A DNA stretch of 64,000 bases, from contig JAGGNK010006559.1 in the NCBI GenBank assembly GCA_017590115.1, positions 5,811,642 through 5,875,641 on the forward strand. The letters run 5' to 3'. This stretch comes from Montifringilla adamsi (Eukaryota > Chordata > Aves > Passeriformes > Passeridae). The notes below the pieces were generated by a model. It ran no database searches, had not been told where the DNA came from, and was given only the letters and a program-made list of their open reading frames with translations. Below, in pieces: positions 49,101-62,849 of the stretch (position 1 is its first letter; each line of letters starts with the position of its first letter). The translations under genes and the position numbers were made by a program.

Positions 49101-51708
49101 ATAATAATTTCATAATAAAATTACCATGCGCAGTGTGACTAGGGTTACAGATTCATTCCCTCAAAAGAAGAGGAATGTACAATTTTCCCAAGCTGCCTAA
49201 CAGTGCAGACATGGTCCCTTCCTGCTCACTGCCTTGTCTTGGGACTGTGGTGACCGTGGCTGTGGTGACCTTGCACTGCTCTGGTGGATCCTACAGTTTC
49301 TGGAGGGTTCTTATCCAGAAGCAGCTCCTGAAACCAGCCCTGGCTGTGTGACTGCAGCTCATCCCACACAAGAGCATGCAAATGTGGGATGATTAATGTT
49401 TTGTATGGTTAGTTGGGTTTTTTTTTAAAGTGCATCCATGTTACTATTTCAGGCTTCTTGTGCTTGTTTTGAAATTAGCAAGGCAGAGAGGAAAACAGTG
49501 GGATAAGTTCTCTGATAAGTCTGGAAACTAATTCTGTTCCTCTTTAGGGCACTATAAATGGGTCATCCTCTTTTTCCTTGTTATGCACTGAAAAAGAAAA
49601 CAGATGAAACATTTTCAGTTGTAACAAATCTGTATCAAATCAAAGTACAGGACTTAGGCCCCCAATAGGATGCATTTAGAGAGGGATAAATGCAACAAAG
49701 TTGAAGCTGTGAATTTCTCCTTTGGGCAAGCGCTGAGTACCATTGCCTCCTCAGAAACCAGCTCTTTGAAGCACTGAGGCAGTGCAATGGGGAGGCTCAG
49801 GGCAGTCACCTCCCCTTTCAAGGCATGGAAAAGCTGTCTGTCCTTCCCAGGAGCTACAGAGCAAACCTAGAAGCATTATCCCAAGCCCTGGTTTCACCCA
49901 TCTCTCAGAGGTCTCAGACCTTTGAGACCTTCTCCTGGGTCTCGCTTCCCCGCATAACACCCAGTAATGCACAATTTGTCTCTAATTTTTGCTTTTGTCC
50001 ACAGAGTCAGAGCATCCTCTGTATCCAGAAGGAGAGACCCTGAATCCCAGCAAGGAGCTTGAGGCAGCTCATTTTAGGCTTAAAAGCAGCAATAACATGA
50101 GAGAGTGCAGCCCCTGCACACTTACAGAGCCACCCCAGCTCCCCATAAGCAATCAGAAGAGATTCCCAGCCAGCCCCAGGAGCAGGCAAAATAGTTAAGG
50201 GTAACTCAAATACCTGCTCAGGTTGAGGTCTCCTCAGAATCATGCTTCACAACAGATTATTTCTCTGTTAGCATTTATGGAATATTTATAATTTTTCTGT
50301 GCATTTTTAATTTTTATGCTTGAAACACTGTGTTCCCACTTGAGCTTGTCATACTCCTTTCTAAGCACATTTTTGTGAAGTTATATCAATCATGTAGAGC
50401 TTTTCATTTGATATTTACAGGGTTGCTGCTGACACATCTTTGTGGACTGGTTTCACTAAGGAACTACGTATTTTTCAATTATATGCTCTTCTAAAAATTT
50501 CTTTCCCTCCTGTCCATTTCCAGCTGCAGTTTGGTTCATAGGTAGCCTAGCACTTTTCTCCCATGAGGGCAACTCTTTCTTCACAGAATGTGCTGGGAGA
50601 GTGGGTGGACATTGCACTGACATGCTTGGAGGAGCTCTGTCCCCTTCTTGTCTCTTGTGCCTGCCCTGGTTTTGCTGTTTCTTAGCTACAAGTGCTACAC
50701 TCTGGCTTGAATTTCATTCCTGTAATTGATGGCCTTGTTCATTGTAGCAGAACTATCTTTATTTGGGCTTGAACTGTGGCTCCTATGACTTGCTAAATAT
50801 GAATGTCTTGGGGGTGACCCATTACCTGGCAGTAAATTGGTGTATGCATTGAATGATGTATAGGAAAGTGCACTGCAGGTAGCAGCTATCAAAAGTTCAA
50901 AAATGTCACCAGCTATCCAAATGTGAATCTGCTGTCTTTGTGCTCTATTTTTATAAGGCCCTTTTTCAGAGTGCAATGTCCTTAAAATTGTGAAATAATA
51001 GATGGGCAACCAATAATAGAGGATTACAAAGACTGTCTGGGATATGTTTGTTGAGGATCATTGAAGTTGGCCTTTAATCTCTCTGCTTTTTTAGAATTTC
51101 ATTTAATACTTCATAGAAACAGCAAGTTGCTCTAATCCAGGGGAGATTGAAGATGCTTGTACTCATAGTTGTCTGCTCAAGGAAAATTTTCCTTTCCACC
51201 CCCAATGTAAAGAACAATCCCGTGGCTGCTGATCTATTAGTGTGGACAGCACAGATGTTGTGCAGGTGTGAATATCTTTCCCTGCAAAAAGACTTCCAAA
51301 AATCTTCTTTTTTCTATGTAAAGTGAAATTTGCTCTTTAGGCCCATACCTTGAACACTACAGAGATTGCAGAGCTGTGTGTTTTCTCCCTCTCCCAGTTT
51401 TGTAAATGGTTGCAGTAACCTCCTGGCCTAGTATGGGCTTGGAGCTCTACTTAGCTGCTCTCCTTTCTTCTCCTCTCCTTTAACAGCACTGTCCAAATCA
51501 TGTCTAAGTCTGCTTTGTCTCATCACTGTCAAACTCTCCAGTTTGTTCCTCCAGTCCTCAGGAAGTCTGTCCTGATAATGGGACTGCCAGCTACACAGTA
51601 TTACTTTCTAAAAGGCCTTGGTGCACAGAATTAGTAGACTCTGCCTCTGCAACCAGACAGCAGGTGTCTATTCCCTGTGTATATACTGCTTACTTACCCT
51701 TCTTCCAG

Positions 51709-51740
51709 AAAACAAACAAACAAACAAACAAACAAACAAC
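51709..51740. repeat. (AAAC)n microsatellite
   Basis: About eight AAAC units without interruption. Confidence 0.95.
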
Positions 51741-54700
51741 ATTTATGCTTGTAATAGGTCAGCTGTGCTACAGGGTGTGCAGTGATCAGCAACAGATGCT
51801 CTCACACTGTCTTCCTTTGGGAATGCAAACTCCCAATCCTATCTCTGAGCACTACCTGGCCTGCAGTCCCATTCAGTAAAGCATTCTGGGGAAGCATTTT
51901 TTTCATGGAGAACAGGAGGGGAGGACAGTCAACCTCGGTTTTCAGGCAGTTTACATGTAGCACTGGGTGAGCAGGAGATGCCAAGCAGTGCGAGGTGGAT
52001 GGTGGATGGCAGGGCAGGTATGTCAGGGGTGGCTTTTTCTAGCAGTTGTCTATTTTGCTCAGGCTACTGCAGTAAGAATCATCACAAGAGAGAAGAAGAA
52101 GGCTTTAAAATGGTTGTACAAGTTGTTTGATCCAGAGAGGTGGAGGAGAGAGCCCAAACTGCCACGGCTGGCCAAGGGGCTGGCAGGGTGCCTGCCCTCA
52201 CAGTGAGGGATGCTGTTTCCCTCTGGTCATGCTGAAGTGTTGCCTGGGCTATGAGCACCAGGCGTGTGTCTTTCCATGGGGTTTCGTGGCTGACGATGAG
52301 CATCATTCCTGTTGTTAAGTTGTTTCAGGACAGGTCTGTCTCTGTGTTTCTGTGTGTACATAGTGCCCAGCACATTTTTCACGGGCTGTCTGCTAGGGGA
52401 TTACACTAACGAGGTAATTGGAGGGCTCAGGCAGTGTCAGCACAGCGCATACCACTCGGATTAAGCCTGACTCTTCCACAAGTTCTTTCCCAAAGGGGTG
52501 CAGGTTGACATGGCTCCCTTTTGCAGGCTGGTGCTTGGCCACTGCAGCTCAGCTGATGAAGAGGAATTTGGGGTGCTGCTCCTGCCCCCTGTGCCATTGA
52601 GGAGGAGGGGGAGGATGGTCCTAGCAATAGTTACCATGGGCATTACAGGCACAATGTGGTGGGACTGGAGCAGCAGAGGCCTGGCAGCAGCCCGCTGCTG
52701 TGGTTGGCATGGATGCCACTCCTGCCTGGCAGGACTGGGAGGGATGTGGTGGCAGTGGTTTCCTCCTCAGGCTCAGGCAGTGCCCGGGCAGAGGGCTAGC
52801 ACATGTGCCTGTGGTGCGGGGTGAAGGACCGGGCACAGTGTGCAGAACTCACATTTAACAGCTGCACGAGTGGAAGGGTGACAACGTTCACCCATCATTC
52901 AGAGGGATGTTTGCTCCTCAGTTTGCACATCAGTGTCACTCTACTAGTGTAGCAGGAGGGGAAAAAGCAGCAGCATCTGCAATCATCTGCCTGGCTTCTT
53001 TCCTGTTTCTTTCACCTGACGTAAGAAGTCCCCCTAAGAAACAAAAGTCTGATCTCAGTGTGTTAAAATTTTCTTTATGTATTGTGACAAAAGTAATAAA
53101 ATTGTAATAAAATGTATATAAAATTATATCTTAACAAAATGGGACAGACAGGGACTTTTAAAATATATTTTAATGAATTTGACAAGTTACTAGGAAGAGT
53201 TTGGGCAGAAGAACTGTGTAAGACAGCAATACATGTTGGTTAGGATCTCAGCTGTCTGTTGCAGATTTATTTTATTATATTGATAACAATTACTGTATCA
53301 CTGGGCTATATCTTTTACCAATTATTTCTGTAATTATTTAGTAATTATTTTATTAATAAGAAAGATTATATTGGTTTCTGATCCCCATATCAGCCTGCAC
53401 TGACCAAATATTAAGTGAAATGGTGTGTTGTGAGCTGAACACAGAGCCAGCCCAGCTGTCTCCCATCCTCCCAAGAGCTGCCGTCTAACCTTCCAGGGCT
53501 TCAGACAGCAGGTGCAACCCTGCTGCTTCCCTCCCCAGCATGCTCCCAGACCTGTCACACCACATTATTTGTAAACACCAAGGCAGCTAATATCACAGCC
53601 AGCATGTGAAGGGCACCAGGAAGCCACATGAGACAGACAGTGCGATGTGTTCATAGTGAGAGGCAAAAGAAAGAGGCTCCTATTCATAAGCTTAGCACAA
53701 TAGAGTAATGCAGCGCTAGGGAAATTTAAGCTGGTGCTGAAAGCTAGTGTGCTTTGCTGCTCTTTTACTCAAGGGATGCCTTTTATCCTGAACTGTAATG
53801 CTTATGATATTTCAGACATAGCTTGCTTCGCTAGGTCATGTGAATGATGAATATCACAGTATTTAGAGGTTTCCAGTAAAGGAAATGAATGGAGATACAG
53901 ATCACTTGCGTCAAGCCCAGCTTTATCAGGGGTTGGTGAGATATCTTTTTCAAGGGCCTACAGCAATTGAAAAGCAATTAGAATTTCATTGTACTTTCCA
54001 GTTGCATTAACCATCCTGTAGATATGTACAAGAGTTCACAATGAAAAAGCTGTACTTTCACTGTGCAGCTGTTGAAATAGAGAAGAATGGGATGGCAGCA
54101 AAGCAAATCTTCAGTTATATACTTGGGACTTAGAGACACTTCAGGCCTAAGAAAGAATGGAAAGTCACCCTGTCCTATCTTAAATAAAGGATATTGCTAC
54201 AGAAATGGGAAATGCTTCCTTTTCCCAAGTGGGCAGGTAACAGTAAAGTACAGTGCAGTGTGATAGCTGAAATCTGCCCCTTCTAAAGAAACAAGTTCTG
54301 GTCATTGTCCAGGACACTTTTTTTTCTTCTTAGAAGAGTTTATTCATCACTGATTTAAGAGTGGCAGACCTCTGCACAAAGGGTTTTTTCCTTTATCTGC
54401 AAGACTGGACAAATGGGGAGAGCTCTAAAACAATGAGATGAAGGAGAATCATGCACGTCCTCAGTGTCAGGGCCTGGCAAGTCCAAAGCTGCAAAAAGTT
54501 AAGAGGGAAACAGCATGCAGTGGCCAGCAGAGCTTCATTTGTGTGGATGGGGTTTGATGGAGAAGGAACATGGAGATCCTCATCCTTTTTCATCTCATGA
54601 CAGAATCTTCTTATGCAGTCCTGCACAGTGCCTGGAAAACGCTCACAGTGAAATGTTCCTGATTAGTGGTGCAGTTAATGAACGCTGGTTTACATCTTTT

Positions 54701-57208
54701 GGGGATAAATCCACCCTCTGACCATCTGTTAACAAGAAGATCTGGTTTTCTTCTGATTCTCGTAGATGCCAAGCAGAATTACCTTCATTTAAACCACTGG
54801 TGTTTCTTGGAGAGTAAGTGCTATGAAAAAGTCAGTCCATTGGCAGGATCTCTTGATGAGTCACATTCTGTGGGGCAGAGATTATGTCTCTCTGGATGGT
54901 TCGTTCATTCTTGAACATGAGAGGCCCCAACAGCTAGCAATAATTTAGCTCTTGTTATGAAATGCCAATGTGCAGCTCTAAAGCTGTTAGTCTTGCAGTT
55001 ACTGGTAGTCTGCAAGTGGTTTGCTTCACCTACTGCTGGATTTGGAGCAAGTGGACTCGGTCAATTGTGCATAATTTTTTAAAATACTGTCAGGTCCCTC
55101 ACAGGCAGTATCTTCTAATGAATGCAAATGAAAATTGTGATTATCCATTTCAAAGCAATCAGTAGCAAGCCATCGTTGGCACAGAACATTATTTATACAG
55201 CTCATAAGTGCCAGTGATGCTGGTGTACAATTCTTCACACATCACAGTAATAAAAACTGCCTTCAGGGCTGGACTTTCCAATCCAGCCTCTCTGTTTCTG
55301 AGTTGCAGACATTGTCACTTCAGTGACTGGCTACTGGATTTTACAGGTTCAGTTTGATGCACATATGATAGCAAGCCCACGCTTGCCTGCAGATGTCAGA
55401 CTGCCACCCAAATTACTTGCTCCTCTCAGCAGCAGTGAATAAAGTGACAGGATGGCAGCTCTTAGGGACTCTTGGTTCTCTCATTTTCCAAACCCTTCTC
55501 TGCAAATGCCTGTTTGCAGCTCTATTCTCATCCTACTCACCACTTGCTTCAGTATGAAAATTTGGAGTCTATCATATGTTTACATGTACAATTGCGCTTA
55601 ACTCAAATTTTTTTTTTTTTTGCTCAACCTCCAATTCTAGTGCATTAACTCCTGCTTGCTGTCCCCCACGTGAGTTTCACTGCTCAGTTTGCAGAACTCT
55701 TCTTTGACCTGGTAAAAATGGAATTAACCAGAAAATGCAAATTACCTCTTCCCATCCCTGCTGGATTCCTAGGGAAAGTAAAAGTAACAGTGTCTCTTCC
55801 CACTGTTAATACTGTAATCCCTACACCCAATAACCTTTTGGGAAGTTTAACTTTTAAAACACTGGACCTCCATACATTAACTCTCCTTGGTAGCAAAGAG
55901 GTCCATCAAAAAATTGCAGTGAAACTGTAGAGGTAGGAAATGTCTGCACAAGTAACCACTTTCTCAAGGGACTCTGTTAACCAAAGGACTAATAAAGTCT
56001 TGTTTAACCATCACTGAAAGACTTTTTGGTAGACAGCCAACCCTGGCTGGTCTCTTGAGTATAGAAAATAGTATAGAAATATTCCTTCTAGCATTAATTC
56101 ATATCAGCTTCTGATGCCAATCTCCTGTACATCAAAGAGAAATGCTCATTTATTGGACCATTTTTGCATTTTAAATAATTTAAGCTTGTAGCACATTCCC
56201 CTACTTTTAGCAGCAGCAGCCTCTGCCCTTAGTCCAGCTAAAACAGCAGCTGTGTTGGTTGGTGTTTCATGCACATGTGCAGCCTGGTCCCATAGTGCTG
56301 AAGTAGAGATATTGCCTTGTTTTCATGTAGGGCTTAGGGGGTTATGGGCAGGCAATGCCTCGTTGCCATGCTTGTGTTCAAGTCCTCCACTGATACAGGT
56401 ATGGGAAATTTCTCCCTGTAATCCACTGGCAGTCCCCAAAGGTAAATGTTCCTGTCTTTTTCTTACACCGAGGACAGACTCAGCCTAAGGTTGAGTCTCT
56501 GCCTTATGGAGATACAAAGCTCCCACCTGAGCACTGATTACAAAGTTGTTCTTATGCAAATCCAAAGGGCGCAGTGTGAAAATGCTTCAAATGAGGCCTC
56601 ATCTAGGGCAATATGTTACAAACCTGTTAGTCTGGATCTGTGAAATTCATTGTTTCAGTGGGGAGTGGAGCTTACAGTTTCCAACCTAGCTGTTTCTCAG
56701 CCTGTCATCCATGTCATCTACCTTAATTTTAATTCCTTTCTCCTTGTTTTCCAAGTATTGCCCCATACTACACAGCAAAGTCTTTATTACTTTTTCTTGC
56801 CCACCAAAGTCCATGTGTTTATATCCTCTAGCTTCTCAAGCTGGATGTGTCTAAGTGTAACCTTTTGCCTACAGGTAAGAGCAAGAGGTTTTTAACACTT
56901 GGCACAAGGCTTTTCATTTCGAGCATGATGAGTAGCTATTTGCTGCAACTGGGCATTGAGGCCTCTACAGAAATTGATAGCCTCACCCCTGACTCTAAGG
57001 GCTCACAAATTAAATGCAGTATCCAGACAACCTCCTTTCACTCAAGTTGTTCTTGCTTGAAGTCACATGGAAAAGAAGTGAATGTGAGGACCAGGGCTAT
57101 GCCCCATCTCTCTTCAACCAGAATGACCCCTCTTGTGTGCCTGGGAGTGATGCTGCTGACTGGTGATTGCTTTCAGTTACATATCTGCTTCCAGAATAAT
57201 ACCACATT

Positions 57209-57234
57209 AAAAAAAAAAAAAAAAAAAAAAAAAA
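57209..57234. repeat. A26 homopolymer
   Basis: Uninterrupted A run. The sequence to its left (55670-57208) was inspected as a possible retrocopy; the open frames there (86 and 132 codons) match nothing known, and no target-site duplication was seen. Confidence 0.9.
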
Positions 57235-58046
57235 GGAAACAGTAAATGTTTATCCTGACTAAGCTTGTGTAACAGGTTTTCATAGGATGATTTTAAGTGT
57301 CTAAAGTCTTTTTTTATTGAACTGTTTCAGTACCCAGAAAAAGACATTTCTCCTACTGAGCTTCATTAATTATAGGAAATCACTGGATTAAAGTAGAGAG
57401 CAGATTAGCAAAAATAAACTGTAGTATGTCTTGGGCATATGGTGCTGCATATGAATGGGTTTTAACTACTTATCTGTGTATAACAAAGAGTAGAAGGAGA
57501 GATTTATCTTAGTGTGCAATAATTATAATGTGCAGTAGCTGCATAGTTGAACAGGCAGAAACCACAAAGCCAGGGAAAGCTTTTGGTTCAGATTTGTGTG
57601 TGGTGTGTGTGCTGGTCCCCGAGCTCGCATGGTGTTTTCTGCCAGCTCATGGCTGGGCACGAGGCTGGACTTAGCTAATTAACAGGATGCCTCTCCCTCC
57701 TGTCCCTTCCTCTTCACTCCTGGTTTGCAGTGCTGGGTTAGTGTGGGTTACAGAGACTGGGATTTACCCACCTGACATGGGAGCAGACTCTGGTCCAGGG
57801 ACACTGCTCCATCACATGGACCAGAGGAGGAGGGCAACCCATCATGCCAACTGTGGGCAACCCATGATAGCCCAGGCTTTACCTCAGCTGAAAAATGGCC
57901 TCCATAGGGCAAATATAAACAGAAGTAATAAATAAAAGAGGCCAGAATGTCGGGGTGATCTGGGAACTATTGGCCTTCAGGCTCTGGGCACAGACAGAGC
58001 AACACAGCCTGCTTTGAATTCAAATTCTGCTGTTCCCAGCTTTCTG

Positions 58047-58047
<1 letters not shown>

Positions 58048-58138
<91 letters not shown>
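58048..58138. repeat. T90 homopolymer with one A
   Basis: 91 bases of T with a single A at 58078, about 0.85 kb before exon 4. On the minus strand it could be a retroposon tail, but the sequence to the right (58139-58600) is not a recognised element. Tracts of this length are error-prone, so the exact length is uncertain. Confidence 0.9.
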
Positions 58139-58717
58139 CTCTCTGATACCTTTTGATCCCCTCTGATGCCTCAACCTGAAAAGTGTCCAATGTATGCCTT
58201 TTCTAAATATGCCCAGCTCACACTGGTTTGGAAACCAGTCTTGACACACAAGTAAACATTGGTAACATCCTGATAGTGCTCTATCTCTCACTTCTCAGGA
58301 AAACTGTGCTTTTCCACTTGGGAAATGAGAAGTTTCTCAGTGAAGCAGTGATGATGACATAATTTCCATGTCTTAAAAATACTTGCTCGTAAAAGGTTTG
58401 CAAAAGATTTGCAAAACCAATAAAATTTGGTTTATGAAGTAAATTCAAAAATACCTGGAGAATTATCTGGTCTTTATCTGGGCTTCTCAGTATGTTTGGT
58501 AGCATACATTAACAAATAATGTTATGCCACATAGCTTAAACATGCATGTCCTTGCCTATTTTTTGGTGGGTTGCTTTCCTCTGAGGTTTCCACCACGTGT
58601 TTCACATTGACTGTGAGTAAGATTCTTGGACTTCTGCCCTGGATTAATCAAACATGAATCACTGCCCCATGCAAAAAGAAAGTTTAGCCAAAAATTGTGG
58701 TGGTTCATAGAAGAAAA

Positions 58718-58737
58718 GGGGGGGGGAGGGGAGGGGG
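58718..58737 (+). repeat. G-rich tract, possible G-quadruplex
   Basis: Runs of 9, 4 and 5 G separated by single A. The first run is long enough to supply two strands of a quadruplex. It lies about 260 bases upstream of exon 4, where it might influence splicing of that short exon; this is inference. Confidence 0.7.
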
Positions 58738-58994
58738 AATGTTCCTCCCTCTGTGAAGTTTTAACTAATTTTATTCCTTGTGTTGATGGGAAATTTTGGG
58801 CATTAAAAGATTCACTGGCAAGGACCTGATTATCTTGTTCTTTTAAGTATTATGAAAAATTTAATCTCCAGCTGTTTAGGAGAATATTCTTTCTTTCTTT
58901 CTGTTTCCTTAATTAATTGTATAGTGGTGAAACCTGCCAGACTTGCAGGCTTTGTATTTAGCTTATCAATAACACAGAGTTGCTTCTGTTGCAG

Positions 58995-59054
58995 AGTTCC
59001 CTGAAGAGGAGAGGCAGCAGAGAAATCCACAAAGAAAAAAAGACATTTACCCAG
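58995..59054 (+). CDS. MTCL1: MTCL1 exon 4 (60-base exon)
   Basis: Acceptor GCTTCTGTTGCAG, then exactly 20 codons reading SSLKRRGSREIHKEKKTFTQ, then donor GTATGG; phase 0 at both ends. Human MTCL1 has a very similar basic segment right after the coiled coil (I recall SSLKRRSTREMYKEKKTFNQ), so both the exon and its place in the gene are firm. The block is rich in Lys and Arg and contains Ser and Thr next to basic residues, plausible kinase sites. Because it is a multiple of three with phase-0 borders it could be skipped without a frameshift. It is separated from exon 3 by a 39.8 kb intron and would be missed by a search for long open frames. In the family the next exon begins with the DDSADL block, not seen in the rest of the window. 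Confidence 0.93.
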
Positions 59055-60298
59055 GTATGGTTTCCATGAACATGCAACTTTGAGCAAAATCACATGATAC
59101 AACTCAAAATTTATTTTTATGGGTTTTGACAGGGCCATCAGGTATATTAACTTGAGTGCAATTAGGCCTTAATCTACTGAGACCTCCCAGAGATAATGTA
59201 GAAGCAATTTAGGACAAAAGTGCAGTCTCTAAACTGCGCAGCTTCTCAGGCTCATTGTGCTTGTTAAGGCTGCAGGTTTGCTACAAGAGGAGTAAATCAC
59301 CTTGCCTCACAAAATAATTGGATCACAGCTTAGGGACTAACTAAATTTATACACTGTGCCAAAGGTTTCGTGCTAACGAGTGTCTTGGCAGGAATGCAGT
59401 TCACACACTGCAGTGACACCTCACAAGCTCTCATGTCCCCTTTGATCTCCCTGATGTTGCAGGAACCTGTGCTCCCCAAAGCTGAGGTACCTCAGGGAGC
59501 CCAAGCTGCCCACTCAGTCTCTCTTTGGACACGGGTTTTACTGGAATCTCTTTGGTCAGTCCTTCTCAGGAAAGCAGTCTGCCTGGTTTTCTCTGCTTTT
59601 TGTGCTGACTGTAGGAGTTAAAGCTTTTCCCAGCAGCCGCACAGTTACTGTTTATAGCCAGGGAGATGGGGATAGTATTTCACCTTGCTGGGAAAGGAGC
59701 CAGCAGAGACATTGTGCCTTCATTAGAGAAGGGATGCGCTTCCCCTGCTGCCCCCTCGGCAGGCTCAGTGTACACAGCCGAGACCTATGGGCTGTCTAGT
59801 CTTAAAATCCATTGATTTGTAATGGAAACCATAATAAATCACTACAATATGTTGAACTTGAGGGGGTTGGGCAGGCAGCTGAGTGGGCATACTGGGGGAC
59901 TGGCCAGTGGCCAGGGCACTTCAGCCTGCTTTCCCAGGACACAGCAGACTGAGCGTCCTCGCCAAGATGACACAGGCATGGCTTAATCATACCTTAAAAT
60001 GAGGCACTTGTTATGGGGAATTATTTAAGTCATCAGTCAGCTCAGAGTTTGTTTTTCTGCAAGTATGTAAAATATATGGATGAAATATATACACATGCCC
60101 ACACACATGCAAATTACAGATGAAGCTACATGCAGGCACAATTGTATCCATGGGGGTTTGTGAGCACCACTGTCCTTCCTTTCCTCATTCCTGGAAATAC
60201 AGAACTGTGCAAAGAGAATGGATTCTCGTTCTTTCTTCCTCCACCCAAATCCAGGCATTAAGAGCAGCTACAGTTTGCTTTGGAAAGCCTTAAAAAGG

Positions 60299-60337
60299 AC
60301 TTCACAAAATTAACAGAATTAACTTCACAAAATTAAC
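60299..60337. repeat. Short tandem duplication, 23-base period
   Basis: ACTTCACAAAATTAAC occurs at 60299-60314 and again, identically, at 60322-60337, with seven bases between. A recent small duplication is likely because there are no differences. Confidence 0.9.
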
Positions 60338-61252
60338 TGGGTAACCAAGTGTGAGCTCAGCACCACTCACAACAAAGGGAAGTGATCCCAGCAGCCACAT
60401 GGGGAGAAAAGCTTTTACCCTCTACACACATCATAACTCTTGCAAGCAAAGGTCTTGGGGTTGGAAATGAAAACCATTGCACCAGCACTCTGCAAGGTGG
60501 CCATTCAGTTTTCTTCATCAGCTCTTTAGGGTAAAAAAGACCGGGAAATAACCTTATATACTAACATAGCCCAGCCTATATGTACATGTCCTGGCTTTCT
60601 CCCTGCTCTAGGATATTACCTATAGCTGTCTCCAAACCCAGGCATCCATTCAGAGGTATTTGCTGGTTGACATCAAGGCACATCACAGCTAACGCCAGGT
60701 CCTGGGCATGGCCCTAAAGGGTTGGTACAGACACAGCTCAGGAGGTACAAAAGGCTGCTCTTCGGGGACAGATACCATAAATACCTAGAATGAGCACCCA
60801 TTATATAATTTGTGACTGAGAAGGCCTCAAACTTAGATTCTGTGCATCCACATGTGTATAGATACACACAGCATGTGGCAAGACTGGTGTTTTTACTTAC
60901 TGAGGGCTCGTCATGAAAATTACCTGGAGCTTCACACCCACCACAGGGCACACCGAGTAAATAATACCCATGAAGTTGATTGTCTTGAAGTTGTGTAAAG
61001 CAGAATTTGTAGTAGCACTCTCCCACCTCTAGCAGTATTGAAGAAAAAAAGTTTTTATTCAGCAGAATTGCAAAACGGAGCTTCTTGGAAAATACCAGGC
61101 ACCAGGCAAAACACAAAGAAAAGTGGTTCTCCAGCGCAAGGTAGGAGTGCTGGCACTCAGCCAGATGCTTGGGTGCTGGTTGTACTGCCTTGTCATCAGA
61201 CTTGCAACCCCAAAATTGCTTACCAGTCTTCTGCCTGGCAGTTCCCTTGAGC

Positions 61253-61269
61253 TGGTGGTGGTGGTGGTA
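61253..61269. repeat. (GGT)n short repeat
   Basis: Five to six GGT units. Confidence 0.85.
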
Positions 61270-62824
61270 GAGGAGATGGTGTTGGCCTCTATCTAGCTTT
61301 GTGTCTTCTTGCCAGAAAAGAAATATTGTATTGGGGAATTTTTGATCAGCTCTTCATTCTCATTACATCTCTCACACATTATGCATTTACATTGCATAAT
61401 TAAGTTAATTTATTTCCTATACATTTAATTTCTTTATTTCCACATTCTGCATTTGTCTACATTAGACAGCAGACTATGTGGGGAAGGATCTGGGTTTTTC
61501 TCTTCTGCTTTTTTTACCCATTTACATCGTTCTGAAGTGCCATGCAGAGCCACAGTGCAATTGCATGCAAATTACCACCATCGGTAATCATTAACTCCCA
61601 TTTATCCTCAATGATCTCTCAAAGTCCATAACCGAGCACCACGACTGTCACATCTTTGCACTGCTGTTCCTTTTCTTTCTTTATGATTTGCCCTATGTAC
61701 ACATTTTAGGAAAGCATCCACATACTGGATGTTTAATACAGTCACAAGGCCATTGCCCGTATTCAGCCCCTGGGATTTGAGCCTCTTATTCCTCCAAAAC
61801 CATGGAAAGGCTGTTCTCCCTATTTTTTTCTTTTTTCCCCTCTCCTGTATTTTCATTCACAATTTAACTAATAATGAGCTATTCTTAGTTTCAGTGATTT
61901 GGCCTCTCTTTAGTTTGCCTTATATGTCAAAATTCTGCTTTGCCTGTGTGGGTGTCTCACCCTCTCACTGTTTTTACTTGGTTTGAACTGATCAAGAAGT
62001 CAGTGATATTTCTGTACACAAAGTTTCAGAAGGACAGATGCATGAAGGTTGGAGTCCTACCCTTCTGGCATGCTTAGATCGGGCTGATAAATCTCTCCTG
62101 ACCATTCTTTTCCTTTGGAAAAAATGCTGTCAGGGGAATGGGATGTTCCCTGGCAGGGAAGAGAGGAAGATCTAGAGCTTTCTCACCTTTCCAGATGGGA
62201 TCCATATTCAGTAGGCAAGATTAACATCCATCATCTCTGTTGTTTTGTATGAGGCTTGTGTTTGTTTAATGAAAAAATCTTGCTTGTTTCAGCTCTTGCA
62301 AAAAACCAAAACGTGAAAATTTGATCCTTTAAAAAAAAATAGCTAAGACAAAACCTGTCAATAAAGTAACTCCATTGAAGGAGTTAAAAATGGTTTTCTC
62401 CTGCAGTAATAACACACTAACTCCAGAGATGCACTGAGTCGTGCAGTGATGCTGAGCAAAAACATTGGAGCCCTGACCCTAAACCCATCAAAACTTTTCC
62501 CTTTTCTTCAAAAGCTCCCAAGCTCTGAGTGTGTTGTCCCAAGTGCTGTTATTTCTACTGTCTGAGGGGCAGTGGGTGTCTGCCTGGAGGTCCCTCTGAG
62601 CCCAGGGTGGCAGCGGGCCCCTGGTGCTCCCAGGCAGGGCAGAGGAATGGGCAGGCTGCCCCTTCACTCAGGCATGGCTCCAGCTGCCTGCAGCCGGGGA
62701 GGTGCAAGGCACAGCTGCTGCCACAGACAGCTGGGCTCTTGAAGCCACAGGCAGACAAGAAGTTGGGTAAAGAATGCAGGATTACAAAGACAGAATAAGG
62801 AAAATGTCAGACCAGCTATTAACA

Positions 62825-62849
62825 GATAAATAAATAAATAAATAAATAA
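62825..62849. repeat. (ATAA)n microsatellite
   Basis: Six perfect ATAA units. Confidence 0.95.

Noticed and set aside
55670..57245. Possible processed pseudogene ending in the A26 run
   Set aside because: No recognisable protein in the sequence upstream of the A run and no flanking target-site duplication.
58076..58291. Minus-strand open frame ending in poly-Lys
   Set aside because: The Lys tail is the T homopolymer read in reverse; the remainder matches nothing.
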